Part shown: piece after piece, positions 34,421-45,742 of the stretch | How positions within the stretch are numbered: the stretch's first letter is position 1 | How the letters are laid out: the number at the start of each line of letters is the position of its first letter | Assembly (NCBI GenBank): GCA_963930645.1 | Contig: OZ005653.1 | Coordinates: 116,020,259-116,084,258 of the forward strand | Length of the DNA stretch: 64,000 nucleotides | Direction: 5' to 3' | DNA from: Salticus scenicus | Taxonomy: Eukaryota; Arthropoda; Arachnida; Araneae; Salticidae | Notes under the pieces: generated by a model | What the model was told of the DNA's origin: nothing | Seen by the model: the letters and a program-made list of their open reading frames with translations, nothing else | The model's database searches: none | Position numbers and translations under genes: made by a program

Positions 34421-35299
34421 CACTCTTAAAAATTTCCGTTCAACGTTGAACCAGCGAATGGGTCTAGCTAAGAGAAAATTCCAAACAATGGGACACTTGC
34501 TTTCTCGAAAAATGTGATCATGGTTCAACTTTCAACATGGTTCAAAGTTGAACCAACCCATGGGAATACCTTTAGTCCAGAACACCGCTTTGCGCATGCT
34601 CGCTCAGAAGCCTGCTCCGCTGCTCACGTGACTTATCACGAGACGACTTGTTCTTGTTGGTGCTTACGGTCAACTTTTGTGAAAGTTTCAGGTAGTTTCA
34701 GAAAGATATTTCAGGCAAAGAATTTCTAATAGATAAGAAGGGAAGGCTACGGAAACCGTAACTAGCGAAAGAGTGCTTATAGCTTTGCTGGAAATTGGTA
34801 CGTTTTTCCCCGCTCCATCTGCGAAATCGCCAAGTATATTGTGGCAAACCTCAAAAGCGTCACGGCGCGCACCATTTTGAAATTGAATGAAGTTGTCAGT
34901 TGTCGTTAACCGTTGTCGTTATCCTCTATCCTGTTAAAAGTGATGTGTCAATTTTTTGTGAAATCATAATGGATTAAACACAGCCTGAAAATACTTTTAG
35001 TTTCATTGTAGTCCTGAAAGGTAAATGATACTTTACTTACCACTTGCAAGCAGGTACAATCCTTAAAAGCTCAAAGTTTTAATATTATTTGGCTTTGGGT
35101 TTTGTACCTGCTAGTATTTCCAAGTTGAATATTTACTTAAGGAAGCCTCAGTAATGAAGTGAGTGTTTTATTATTATTATTATTATTATTTTCTTCTTTA
35201 ATTTTGTATTTGAATCTTTAATTTTTAGGTGTTGATCTAGGTTTAAAATTTTGGTACACTTTTTTAAATTAATAAATACTCTTGTAAATTTCTACTGAT

Positions 35300-35336
<37 letters not shown>

Positions 35337-35937
35337 TATCGAGTAAAGCTTTAAACTTTAGCATTAGCTGTCAGCCGATTTCCTGTTTAATATAAAAATA
35401 TATAATATTAAGCTACCAATGTTTTATTGAACTAAGTGTGTGCATATGCGATAATTTCATACAATATTGATAACAGGTTTTAGGCATCGAAAAATTTGAA
35501 TTAATCATTTACTTAAACAAAATGTTTTTGAAATGCTTCTTTATGAATTTAAATTTTGTGAAGAGAGCAAGCAACCCAACACTCCCAATTTTAGTTTAGA
35601 TTTTATTTATTATTGTTGTTGTTGTTGTTAAAATTATAGCCATTTGATTTTCTTTTAATTGCAAATTTTAATTTCTGTTTACATTGATTAAATTTTCTAT
35701 CAGTAACTGCATTAACAATTTTATTGGAAATAATAATAATGATAATCAAGCACATTTAAGAGATGAAGCAAAATTTTTGGATAAACAGATTAGTCAATGT
35801 ACAATGTCTGTTAAAACAATTTAGGCAATTTAGATTAATATGCATTTATACTAAAATTCTGAAAATATTGTAAATATATGTGTTCTGAATTGTAAAAGGG
35901 GAATGTGCAATATTTTATTTTATTTTATTTATTTATT

Positions 35938-35971
<34 letters not shown>

Positions 35972-36489
35972 CAGTGTTTAAAATTATTTTAATCCTTAAA
36001 ATATGTTCTCTTTATTTAAGACTTATGAAATTTCATGTAAAATTTATCATTCTAGTACGCTGCATCCATTACAATTTTTTTTCCTATATCAGTTTAAATA
36101 ACAGTACAGTACCACGTACCACCTATTAATTAGATGCACAAAAAATTTAATTAACATAGCTTCTCACAACAAATGTTTTAAATATACCTACTGTTTAGTG
36201 TAATTTTAAGTAATAGGTGTTGAGATACAGCAATGTGGAAAATTATAGACATTTATAGCAGTGCCACCTATCGGTCGATATACACCGATATTTAATAAAA
36301 ATTTCAGCACCAATATGACCTTCAAAAGTCAGGGAATATCAAAAAGATCCCTGTTTATGATATTGAACTTTTATTTGGCTATTGATCTTTAAAAAAATAA
36401 TTATGGTTCTATTTAAATTAACACGGTGGAATCTAGTTTAAATTTTAATACATGCTAATTTGTAAGAGTTAACTCTATTTATAGTTGCA

Positions 36490-36635
36490 CAGTAAACCTC
36501 GTTAATACATCACTCTGCACATAAGACACCCCTTTTTCTTAGTCCCAAAATTCCTTTAACTCCGCATAACAAGTCAAACCGCTTAACACAGTTTTTCAGA
36601 AGTCCCAAAAGTGATGTATTAATGAGGTTTGACTG
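36490..36635. mobile_element. 147-base MITE, Tigger-like TIR
   Basis: CAGTAAACCTCGTTAATACA then TCACT is mirrored by AGTGATGTATTAATGAGGTT then TGACTG, with one indel over about 25 bases. No coding capacity. The CAGT...AACCTC end resembles pogo/Tigger termini. Confidence 0.75.
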
Positions 36636-37501
36636 TAATTATATTTATCACAAAACAGTTTAGCTTAACCGAGTTGCTGCTAATCACAAATTTAAATTAA
36701 GATTTGTTCTATTCTGGTTTTTAAAACTAATTTTATGCCACTTAAATTATGCATTAATCTTGTTTTGTTGTCAACATTTTTAACTGTGGAAATTTTCCTA
36801 TTTAATTATTATAACTGAAATATACTTGTGGTTAAAGTTTGGTTTCAGAAACAGAAATGTCGAGGGAATAAATTAAAAGAATATGGACTTGGAAAGAAAT
36901 AGATTAAAGTCATATATTGCCACCACCGTAGGGTAAAGCTTCTAAATTGTATCACCATTGCTCTATCAGAGCAGTTTAATCAATTTTTTGACATTATTTC
37001 AATTTTATGCTATATAAAAAGCAATGTAATACACGCATGTGATTCTTATTACGCTTCCTGTTAATTTTAGTGACTTAAGACTAATTGCACAAATGTGAGC
37101 TTACATAGCTTTTGTACTCCCAAGATATTAATGTATGCAAAATTTATTCTGGTGCAATACTTGTCTTAGGACATTATAATTTGCATAAAAAGTGAAGTAA
37201 AAAAGAAAAGTCATGGAATTCACAAAAAACGTATAATATAATGAATTGGGGGAATAAAATGGCCGAATATAAAGAAAAAAAAAAGAAATTGACTCTACTG
37301 TGAATAAAATAAGTGGGTGATTGTTTATTTTATTTAAAAAAAGAAAAAAATAATTTTGTCTAAATTATAGGCAAAAACCTGATTTGGTTGTCAAGAACCA
37401 GTTAGTAATTGAACAATGTTTTGTATATATATTTTTACTACTAGTTGGATTTATGTTTTGAGTATATGTTTAACCACTATTTGGAATTCGGATGAATCAT
37501 A

Positions 37502-38377
37502 CAGTTCCTGGCCAAATTATTAGACCAAAGCAAAAACACAGTTAGAAATACATTATATATTTATTAGAATGATCAACTAACTATGTTGAGCACAGATACC
37601 GAAATTCGGCTATGTAATAATCAGTTCATATTTTTCTGTGAAAGTTCGAACAAAAATGTATATAGGGAACCGATAGAGAAAAATAAAATATTTTGAATAC
37701 GCTGTGTCATTAAATCAATGAAATGATTTGGAACTTCTACAGTTAGTCTTGCTTATTATGTGCCAATTTTTACCTCAATTTTCATAGAATAGCACATATT
37801 TAAAAAGATATAAATGTTCTTTTTTTTTTTTTTCTTCCTTTTCATTTTTCCATGTTGAAATTGATATATATTTTTTTTAATCAACGTTTGTCAATCTGTG
37901 ATTTTTTTTATCCGCCTGCATTTCCTTGACTTTAAAAATTTACTTGCATAATAAGAGATGTTTCGCAAATTGGTAAATTTTTGGGAAAAAAAAAAAAAAA
38001 ACTTTCATTTTAAATTTGGAAACAGGGAAATAAAGACTGAATTTTGTTTTTGTTAAAAAAAAAAATCTTTCTAAATATTTGTGCCAGTTCTACGAAAATT
38101 GAGGCAAAAACTGGTGCGTAATAAGCAAGACCAACAAGTTTCAAATCGTTTCTTTCATTTAATGATAGGGTTTTCAAAACATTTTGTTACTGTCTAATTT
38201 TTATCGGCTACTTTTATGTATTTCTATCTGAACACTCACTGAAAATCTGAACTGATACATACATATTACATAACCAAAGTTTCGTTTCTGTACTCATTGT
38301 AGTTAATTGATCATTCTAATAAATTTCCATACATTTATCTGTTTTTTGCTTTGGTATAATAATTTGGCTATGCACTG
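37502..38377. mobile_element. Tc1/mariner-type foldback, arms of about 300 bases
   Basis: The left end CAGTTCCTGGCCAAATTATT pairs with the right end ATAATTTGGCTATGCACTG. Both arms carry TTATTAGAATGATCAA, TAACTA, CTTGCTTATTA and CTCAATTTTC. TA flanks both ends. TGGCCAAATTATTAGACCAA is typical of Tc1-family termini. The centre has no transposase. Confidence 0.8.
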
Positions 38378-38399
38378 TAGGGTTCATCCTAATTCCAAA

Positions 38400-38740
38400 T
38401 AGAGGTTCAACATAGTTCCAAACTGTGGCTACACCTTTTTTCAAAACATGGTTCAATGTAATTTCAAGCTATAGTTTTACCTTTTCCCAAAACATGGCTC
38501 AACATAATTCCAAATTATGGTTTTACCTTTTCCCTAAACATGATTCAACGTAGTTCCAAATTATGGTTACACTTTTTCCCAAAACTTGGTTCTTCCTTTT
38601 CTGAACATATGGTTCAACATTTTCTCAAAACATGGTTCTTGCTTTTCTGAAAATATGGTTCAACCTTTTCCCAAAACATGATTCAACGTAGTTCCAAAGT
38701 ATGGCTGAAAGCAAGTACCATGTTATGGAGACAGGTTTTA
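38400..38740. repeat. subterminal array of ATGGTTC/AACATGGTTCAA motifs
   Basis: Short repeats of about 57-60 bases, each with a TTTTCCCAAAACATG core, then GTTCAAC and AGTTCCAAA.TATGG, run up to the right terminus. A mirror set of two or three copies (ATGGTTCAACTTTC, ATGGTTCAAAGTTG) lies just inside the left terminus at 34521-34555. Confidence 0.65.
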
Positions 38741-38810
38741 CCATTATATGGATGCACCCAGCATTGAACCATATTTTGGTTCAACGTTGAACCAAAATTT
38801 TTTACAGTGT

Positions 38811-38845
38811 ACCGACTGGGCTACCGCGGTCCTCTTTTTTAAGGA
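38811..38845 (-). mobile_element. threonine-tRNA-like SINE, 5' head
   Basis: On the minus strand it reads GGACCGCGG then TAGCCCAGTCGG, a perfect match to the polymerase III A-box pattern TRGCNNAGTNGG, and stops at TA where the 4.4-kb element begins. It is the missing start of the SINE at 34104-34420. Confidence 0.8.
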
Positions 38846-39466
38846 CAGAGGACTATTAGTCTCAATCTACGGATTTTTACGATACCAGCTTTATGATAGT
38901 TGGATATGTATCGAAAATATAATTGAATAATTTGAAAGCGATGTTATAATATGAAAATAATAATAATAATAATAGTCCTCCGTACTAAACTGAATTCTGC
39001 TTTTGCCAGAATTTCATCAAAATCTTTTTTTTTTAAGAAAAAGAAAAGAAAATTAATAATAATCAGTTTCGAAACGGGCAGTATTGAAAAAGTATTTTTT
39101 AATAATTTTAGTTCCCCATCATACTATAGGTATGGGGAACTTAGGTAATCGTGAAAATTTTCGACCTCGGTTTTTTGACTTTTTTACACGTTTTCAGGTG
39201 TGAGGAATCCGAAAATGACAAAATTTTATGGTGTCTGTCTGTAGGGTGTCTGTTAGTCTGTTAGTCTGTTAGTCTGTTAGTGTGTAAGTCCGTTAGTTTG
39301 TTAGTCTGTGTACACGATATCTCAAGAACAAATTGTCGCAGAGAGGTCAGATCAGTTTTAAAATATTACTTTCGACACTGGCAAGAACCCTATTCATTTG
39401 CAACATTCGAATTTAAAAACTTCGTAAGTTATTAGAAATTTACGATTTTCTTAACATGGGAGAATA

Positions 39467-41063
39467 CAGTACGTTGCATAAATATAAACGCACCTCTTCC
39501 AATAACCAGAAATATAATTTTTTTAATTTTAAAAGAAGGAATGTGACTTACAGTTTTTGCATATGACTAACAACTGAATAAGGTGCTTTGAGCACGTATG
39601 TTTAGGCTCATGCAAGCTTATGTAAATGAGTGTTTAAGCATTTTCTTATTTTTCACTGTTTTTCGTTTGTTGCAAGAAATTAAACGCACTCTGTATTTTA
39701 CATTTAAAATTTACTAGAGCCACAGAAATTAAATTAAAACACAGATATTCATGCTGCTAAAGTTCTCTAAAATCAGTTTTAATGCTTGAGTGCAAAATGC
39801 ACGGAGTTTGTACAGGATGGCAAGAGGTAAAACCTTGACAGTAGACGAGGGGATAAAAATCGACTTTATGCTTGGTAAAGGCTTTAGCAATCGTGAAATT
39901 GGGCGCCGAATCGGAAGAAGTGAGAGTGTTGTGCGAAATTATAAAAGAAAGGAGTAAATTATGGGGCAAACGTGTATAAGAAGCAAACAGGAAAGCTCAC
40001 CAGTTACGACAAACGTCGAATATGCAACGCTGCAAAAGAATGGGAATATTTCCTTTGCGAAGATAAAGTCTCAATACAAGCTGGGTGTTCATCGGACAAC
40101 CATATGGAGAATTATCAAAGCTGCAACATTTATGAAATTTAAGAAAATGAAGGCAAAAGCACAAAGATATGCGGTTGGAATGGGCAAGAAAATGGATTCT
40201 AGAGCGACTAAATTGGGAAAAAGTCATCTTCTGAGATAAAAAAAAAGTTTAATCTCGATGGCCCGGACAGATTTCATAGCTACTGGTACGATTTGAGAAC
40301 CGAAGAAATGTATTGTTCAAAACGTCAATCTTGAGGTGGGTCTGTCATGGTGTGGGCAGCCATAGGTTTTAAAGGGACTTTCGAATCAGAGTTCGTGGAG
40401 AACACTGTGAACTCTGTAGATTATGTCCAGATGCTCACAAGGATCCTCCGCCGTTAAGCAGTCAAGAAAGCTGGAAGAAATTATATTTTTCAGCAAGATT
40501 GTACATCTGTACATACAGCACATATCGTAAAATAATGGTTCCATGGCAATAAAATTAAAGTTCTGGATTGGCCCTCAAAAAGCCCCGATTTAAACATAAT
40601 GGAGAACGCTTAAGGTATTCGGGTTCGCCGTGGTTAAGTAAACGGAAGGCAGTTTAACACGAAAGATGAACTAAAATCGGTCATTCTATTAGTTTGGAAA
40701 ACAATCAGCTTGGATGACCTCATGCCACTACATCAGTCAATGCCAACACGTTTACTGGCTGTTCTAGAAGCCCATGGTGTCTTTACAAAGTATTAGATAC
40801 AGTATTTGTTACTAGGTTATTTATTTTTTATAAGTGCGTTTAAATTCATGCAACATGCATTTTTGTCATAAATTCAATAAAATTATTTTCTAAAAAATCA
40901 TATTGGTCTTTCATTATTTTGACTCTTATTTTCAATTTTTGAATCATACACATACAGTTTGCAACAAGTGTCACCTATTCATATTTTTTTTATTACACTT
41001 CTATACCATTCTAATTCTTAAAGCTGAGGTGCTGAGGTGCGTTTATATTCATGCAACGCACTG
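39467..41063 (+). mobile_element. Tc1-like transposon, complete with TIRs and TA duplication
   Basis: TIRs CAGTACGTTGCATAAATATA then AACGCACCTC and the inverted GAGGTGCGTTTATATTCATG then CAACGCACTG differ at two bases over 30. TA flanks both ends. R4 copy 1 at about 31998 carries the empty site (GAATAGGAC). It is 1597 bases long, normal for the family, but its transposase is broken. Confidence 0.92.
39817..40796 (+). pseudogene. Tc1-like transposase pseudogene
   Basis: Starts MARGKTLTVDEGIKIDFML then GKGFSNREIGRRIGRS, the first helix-turn-helix of Tc1 transposases. A second region has VHRTTIWRIIKA. The catalytic part reads SVMVWAAIGF (family VMVWG), YIFQQDCTSVHTA (second acidic position, family QQDNAP.H.A) and LDWPSKSPDLNIMEN (third, family WP.QSPDLNPIEN). 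In-frame stops after about residue 46 and at several later points, plus at least one frameshift, make it non-functional. In the family the enzyme cuts at the TIRs and inserts into TA. The first catalytic aspartate region (DGPDRF) is recognisable but degraded. Confidence 0.88.
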
Positions 41064-41750
41064 TAGGTCAAAAATTCACTTAAACGTGCATTAAATGGAA
41101 ACTTTTTAGTGTAAAAATGTCAGACAAGTTTTAAAATATCAGCTTTGATGCCGGAAGGAACATGAGTAACTATAAATATGCTACTTTGAAAATTTCGCAA
41201 GTTATTGGAAATTTACGAATTCCTTAACATGGCAGTATAGGGCAAAATTTCACATAAACGTCAATTTTGAGAGATATTTTCATCGTAAAGATGTCAGACT
41301 ACGTTTGAAATATTATTTAGGACACTGGTATGAATATTAATGACTATGAATTTTCCAATATAAAAATTTCGTAAGTTATTGGAAATTTACGAATTTCTTA
41401 GCATGGCAGCATAGAGCAAAATTTCACATAAACGTCAATCTTGAGGAATATTTTCATCGTAAAGATGTCAAACCACTTTCGAAATATTATTCAGCATACT
41501 GGCATGAATATCATAGACTATGATTTTTCCAATTTAAAAAAATTCGTAAGTTATTTGGAATTTACGATTTACTTAACATGCCAGAATAAGGTAAAATTGA
41601 GCATAAACTTTCATTTTGAAGCTCATAAATACATTAGACAACTTCAAAATTACATTTATGATATTTCTTTGAACATGATTGAATATAAATATTCTAATAG
41701 GAAAATTTCGTAAATTATTCGTAATTTACGATTTTACCAACATAGTAAAG

Positions 41751-42133
41751 TAATCTGTAAAAATAGTAATATGTATGACTGAAGTAGTATAAAGATATAT
41801 ACATAAATATAAAACCAGTCTTTATTGGAAATTTTCTTAAATGTAAGTTGAAACTCATATTAAAATATAATTAAAAAGAAAATATCTATATGAAAATGTG
41901 AAAAAAGACATTTTTTAACAAATTCGTTCTGAGATATGATAAACTTAAATTCAAAGGTTATCAATCCAGAGCCATTATGTACACATATCTACCAAATTCA
42001 TTAAGTTATATGAGATAACGTTAAATTCAATGTCTTTGTATCAATATTTCCTGTATATTGAATTAGCATCTTTCAAATTTTATTTCATCTTTCAAGTTTT
42101 ATTTTGACTAATATAGTAATAATTTCACCATTA

Positions 42134-42164
<31 letters not shown>

Positions 42165-42285
42165 TCGGGTGTACGCTTAGTTTTTATTTTTTCTTCTTAA
42201 GATTTCTCTACACAATCTCCATATACAGATTTATAGAAATTTTTATACCTACCAGGATTAAAATAAAATTTTACGAATTACTAAC

Positions 42286-42316
<31 letters not shown>

Positions 42317-43172
42317 GACATGAAATTGAATTACTGATTATCTTTAAGATTTCTCTGTATAGTCACTATCTAGATTTAAAAACTACTTAGATTGTTTATT
42401 ATTTTTTTCGAGAGCCATCATTTTAGAATAAAGCGTCCGTAAACTACTTCATACTGAGTATCTGAAACCAATGATAAATTTTATATTCTGTAATTTGCAT
42501 ATTCATGCACATAAAATTTAATGAATATGCGAAATATACTTTATTCAGATATCTTGGTTTACTATTTCTGAGTAATATTTAAAATTTTATGAAAACCTAT
42601 GTAAATCTTATTTATGTTTTGTTTCAAATTTATCTTTGCAATTTTTTTATTTTTTAAATGAAATTTTACTTCATTTTACAATTAAAGCATATGCTATTAT
42701 AAAGTCATTATTAAAAGTATTATTATTATTTTTTTTCAATAACGAAAACGAAAGAATAGGTATGTGCATATATAAAATAATCTAAAAAGATGGATTTATG
42801 ACAACTATGACGAAAACAGTAGAAATCATGTGGCCTCAAAAAACTACAACTAAAACTTAATATCCTTTCCGATACAAAGAAATATCGATGTTTCAAAATA
42901 TTTTAGGCAAAAAATATTACTTTTCATCGCCAAATTTAATTTGTATATCTTTGTATACTTTTTTCAAAATCAAATTTTGTGTAATATTAAGTCAAAAATT
43001 CTAAATATTCCATTGATTTAAAATACTTATCGGCAAATTCATTGCATGCATTACCAAAATGTGCTAATAAAGGTTTTGTACAATAAATAAGAATTAACAT
43101 TAACTCGGAAGTCACTTTTTGTAAATTTATTATTTTCTCTTGATAAGACATTGAGGTTATGCTGGTTTATAT
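41751..43172. other. AT-rich stretch with two A-runs in a tandem duplication
   Basis: A-runs at 42139-42163 and 42287-42314 are each followed by TCG and, further on, by TAAGATTTCTCT, so the stretch from about 42120 to 42370 looks like two units of about 150 bases. No gene. Confidence 0.5.
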
Positions 43173-43354
43173 GGTTCATTGCCAACACAAGGGGGAGAAA
43201 CCATGTCCCTTAGCCCTCAAAAATATAAAATATTTTCAGTCAGAAAAAAATTTATAGCTAGGCTATTTCTTACGATTTTCTCTAGTTCAATATTATTATA
43301 AAAGTTTTTAATGTTATTTGTTTTTCTTAAACTCTATCGATAAAACCTGGAATA

Positions 43355-43969
43355 TCTACTCCGTGGACTGTCCCCAAGGGAAGTCTGCAGAATATAGCAT
43401 TTTTTTCAAGATTAGTATTAATGTTTTTTAATTACATTTCGATTTAAGCGGGACATAATTATCCTTAAAAATATATTTATTAAATTTTAGAGTTATAAAA
43501 TGAATCTTGTTTTTTCAATTAATTTATAACAAATGTCCCTAATGAAATGCATCCACTCCGTGGACAACTATTTAATTTCCCATAAAGTTCAGTAGATGGC
43601 ACTGCCTGTCACCAGTGTGTAAGTGAGAAGAAAGAGGGGGAAGCCATCTTTGTTTTCACCTACTTGCGCTGAACTCAATGGTTTATTTCGTTCTGTTAAA
43701 ATAGATTTCATCTGTGATACCTCTGTTTGGCTATCTCATCAGTCCACTCCGTGGTCAGAAGTATACAGGTAATTATAAGGATTATTTATTTTCTAATTAT
43801 TATTACAATTAATGATTATAAGGCTTAATTCGACACTAACGTTAAATTGTTCCTGACATTGTTGCTTTGTTCCTTAAAATTCAAAATCAGACATTCTGTC
43901 TACTCCGTGGACTTCCACTCCGTAGATATCATTTGATCACGGAGTGGACACTTCTTTCCACGGAGTGGA
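43355..43969. promoter_or_regulatory. cluster of TCCAC-TCC-GTGGA inverted motifs, left half of copy A
   Basis: Matches with at most one or two changes start at 43355, 43552, 43743, 43899 and 43914, and in the opposite orientation (CACGGAGTGGA) at 43937 and 43957. Two more lie near the right end at 46558 and 46579 (degenerate). Copy B has them at 58375, 58572, 58763, 58919, 58942, 58962, 61050 and 61071. Arms TCCAC/GTGGA around a three-base spacer look like sites for a dimeric DNA-binding protein. Confidence 0.75.
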
Positions 43970-44521
43970 TACTTTCAATATTAATCTTAAAAATAGATAC
44001 ACTTGAAAAAATTTTTAAATATATTTGATAAATAAATTTTATCCCTTTTTTTCGTTAGCCTACTGATTGCTTAAGGTGCGATGAAAATATATTTTCCCCC
44101 CTAACTTTTATTTTTTTATTCGTGATTTTCTAAAAATGTCATTTCAACTTCTTTAAAACAGTATTTGCTATTTTTTACTGAACTGTTAAGCATTTCTCTT
44201 CATGGTTTAAATGTAAGAACAGAATTCCTATAATATAAATTTAAGAACAGTTTTATGAGTGTTGTTTACAGAGTAATGCAAAAGGTATGATGTATACTAT
44301 ATGCCTTTTATTTTTTTAAAAGTTTTAAAGGTAAAATGTAGAAAAGATGACATAACACTTTAGAAAAATAATTGCAAAAATATAATTAAATTTAGTTTCA
44401 GAAGAAAAAATAGATATATATTTTTGTTTTACAGCAAAACTAAAATTGTTTTGTATTTTTATTAATTGAATAACTTTTTTATAAAAACAATACTTAAAAT
44501 ATATATTTATTTTCTTTGCAG
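43641..44521 (+). promoter_or_regulatory. probable 5' non-coding exon and intron of copy A
   Basis: A GC-richer stretch carries AAGCCATCTTTG at 43641-43652 (inverse of the YY1-type core AAGATGGC). It ends TATACAG followed by GTAATT, a usable donor at 43769. A pyrimidine-rich acceptor TTTTCTTTGCAG ends at 44521, eight bases before the ATG of the gene. Copy B keeps the acceptor but has lost a base at the donor. Splicing is inferred. Confidence 0.45.
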
Positions 44522-44747
44522 AAATTTATTATGCCGTTCAAGAAAAATGGAAATTCACATGTAACCCAAGGCAGGGCAAACAAATATGCACAAACCTTAG
44601 CTCAAACTCAGCCAAAAAGAAAATTAGGTGGAGTTGAAAATCAAAAGGGTAAGAAAAATAACAAGAAAAAGAAACTTCTCAGCCAAAATACAGAAAAACG
44701 TAAAGAAATAAAAAGAAAAAGTATGCAGAGAGCAAGAAAAAGTCTAA

Positions 44748-45345
44748 AGGGCGTATCAGACTCAACGACTTTACAGGCGATTTTAGAGCCAACCACTGAT
44801 TAGCGCCGATTTTTCGGAAAAAATTGTCTCTACTCCCAGTGTGATAGCGCAGACCGAAGTTGCCCAACTTTTTCAGAGCTCCCTTGATAAAATCGTCCGT
44901 ATACTCAATTTCTCCTCGGATTCGTCCAATCAGGATGCGCTATTTTGATACGTCATATTTCTAAGATGGCGGAACACGGGAATCGCTTCAAGTGGAGATT
45001 TGAAGAAGAAATATTATCGTTAAGCACGTTTATTTTACCGTTAAATGATAAGAATTTTGAATTAATCGTTTTTATTTTCGTATGGCGTTATGACAATAGT
45101 TATAACAAAGATCAAAATAGAAATAATAATGCGATATTTTACACAAATGAAAGGGAATTTTAACGCTAATCATTGCGTATTTTATTCGCGCCAAGAAAAG
45201 TGATAAGCGTCAGAAGTTAGTCTTCTTTCATCCAACTTTTCACCCGACTATTGTAACCTCTACGGTGTTTTCGTCGAGGAAAAATCGGCGCTAAAGTCGG
45301 CTCAAAAATTGGTTGTTTCTAAAGTTGCTGAATCTGATACGCCCT
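44748..45345. mobile_element. PIF/Harbinger-type MITE 1, TSD TAA
   Basis: TIR AGGGCGTATCAGACTCA and inverted TGAATCTGATACGCCCT, then a longer imperfect inverted region with AGCGCCGATTTTTC in both arms. TAA flanks each end, the TWA duplication typical of PIF/Harbinger. Copy B lacks it and shows a single TAA at 59800-59802. The MITE carries AAGATGGCGG at 44963-44972. Frames at 44679-44867 and 44945-45163 are within or across it and are not genes. Confidence 0.85.
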
Positions 45346-45348
45346 TAA

Positions 45349-45742
45349 TGCTCCTATTACACACAACAAGTTTTCGCACAACCTTTGAGACAATTGTAAA
45401 TTTGGCTCAAATCACGTCAATGCCCAGTGTAATAGAATTTGGGAATACGAACAATTTTTTCTGGCTAGTCAGACTGTGATAAATCAGTGAGAAGAAAGCT
45501 CCTTATGTGCCGAGAAAAAACAGAGCCGGCGGGAATTCATTCACCGTTGTTCTCTTCGCTCTCCCATGTTGTCCCTGTTAAAACAGAGATAAGTAGGTGT
45601 GCTGTACATGTACTGTACACCGTGTAAACCAGTTTCTCGAACAATTTTTGATTCAACTATTGTAACCTTCTTTCGGTTTACAGCTTCCAAAAATTGCATG
45701 ACATGAAAGTCGCGTGAAACATCTTTGTGTATAATAGGTGCA
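45349..45742. mobile_element. PIF/Harbinger-type MITE 2 in copy A
   Basis: TIR TGCTCCTATTACACACAA and inverted TTGTGTATAATAGGTGCA, with TAA before and after. The homologous insertion in copy B is at 59803-60209. It therefore predates the separation of copies A and B, unlike MITE 1. Confidence 0.75.

Larger units (their letters stand above)
34421..38810. mobile_element. 4.4-kb TIR element with TA target site, splitting a SINE
   Basis: Termini CACTCTTAAAAATTTC... and ...AATTTTTTACAGTG are inverted repeats that continue into the palindrome GGTTCAACGTTGAACC (one mismatch on the left). TA flanks each end. Removing the element plus one TA rejoins a textbook tRNA-like head. Inside lie a GC-richer stretch at 34560-34940, long A and T runs (35307-35334, 35939-35969), a small MITE, a Tc1-like foldback and a tandem GGTTC array. 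There is no recognisable transposase, so it is non-autonomous. TA duplication suggests Tc1/mariner-type mobilisation. Confidence 0.8.
39110..41750 (+). mobile_element. R4 copy 2, split by a Tc1-like transposon
   Basis: It starts AGTTCCCCATCATACTATAG like copy 1 and follows it through the CTGT repeat and the 174-base array. It is interrupted at 39467-41063 and diverges after CAACATAG near 41745, so the distal TIR is missing. Divergence from copy 1 is modest over the shared kilobase. The frame at 41441-41713 is array sequence. Confidence 0.8.
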
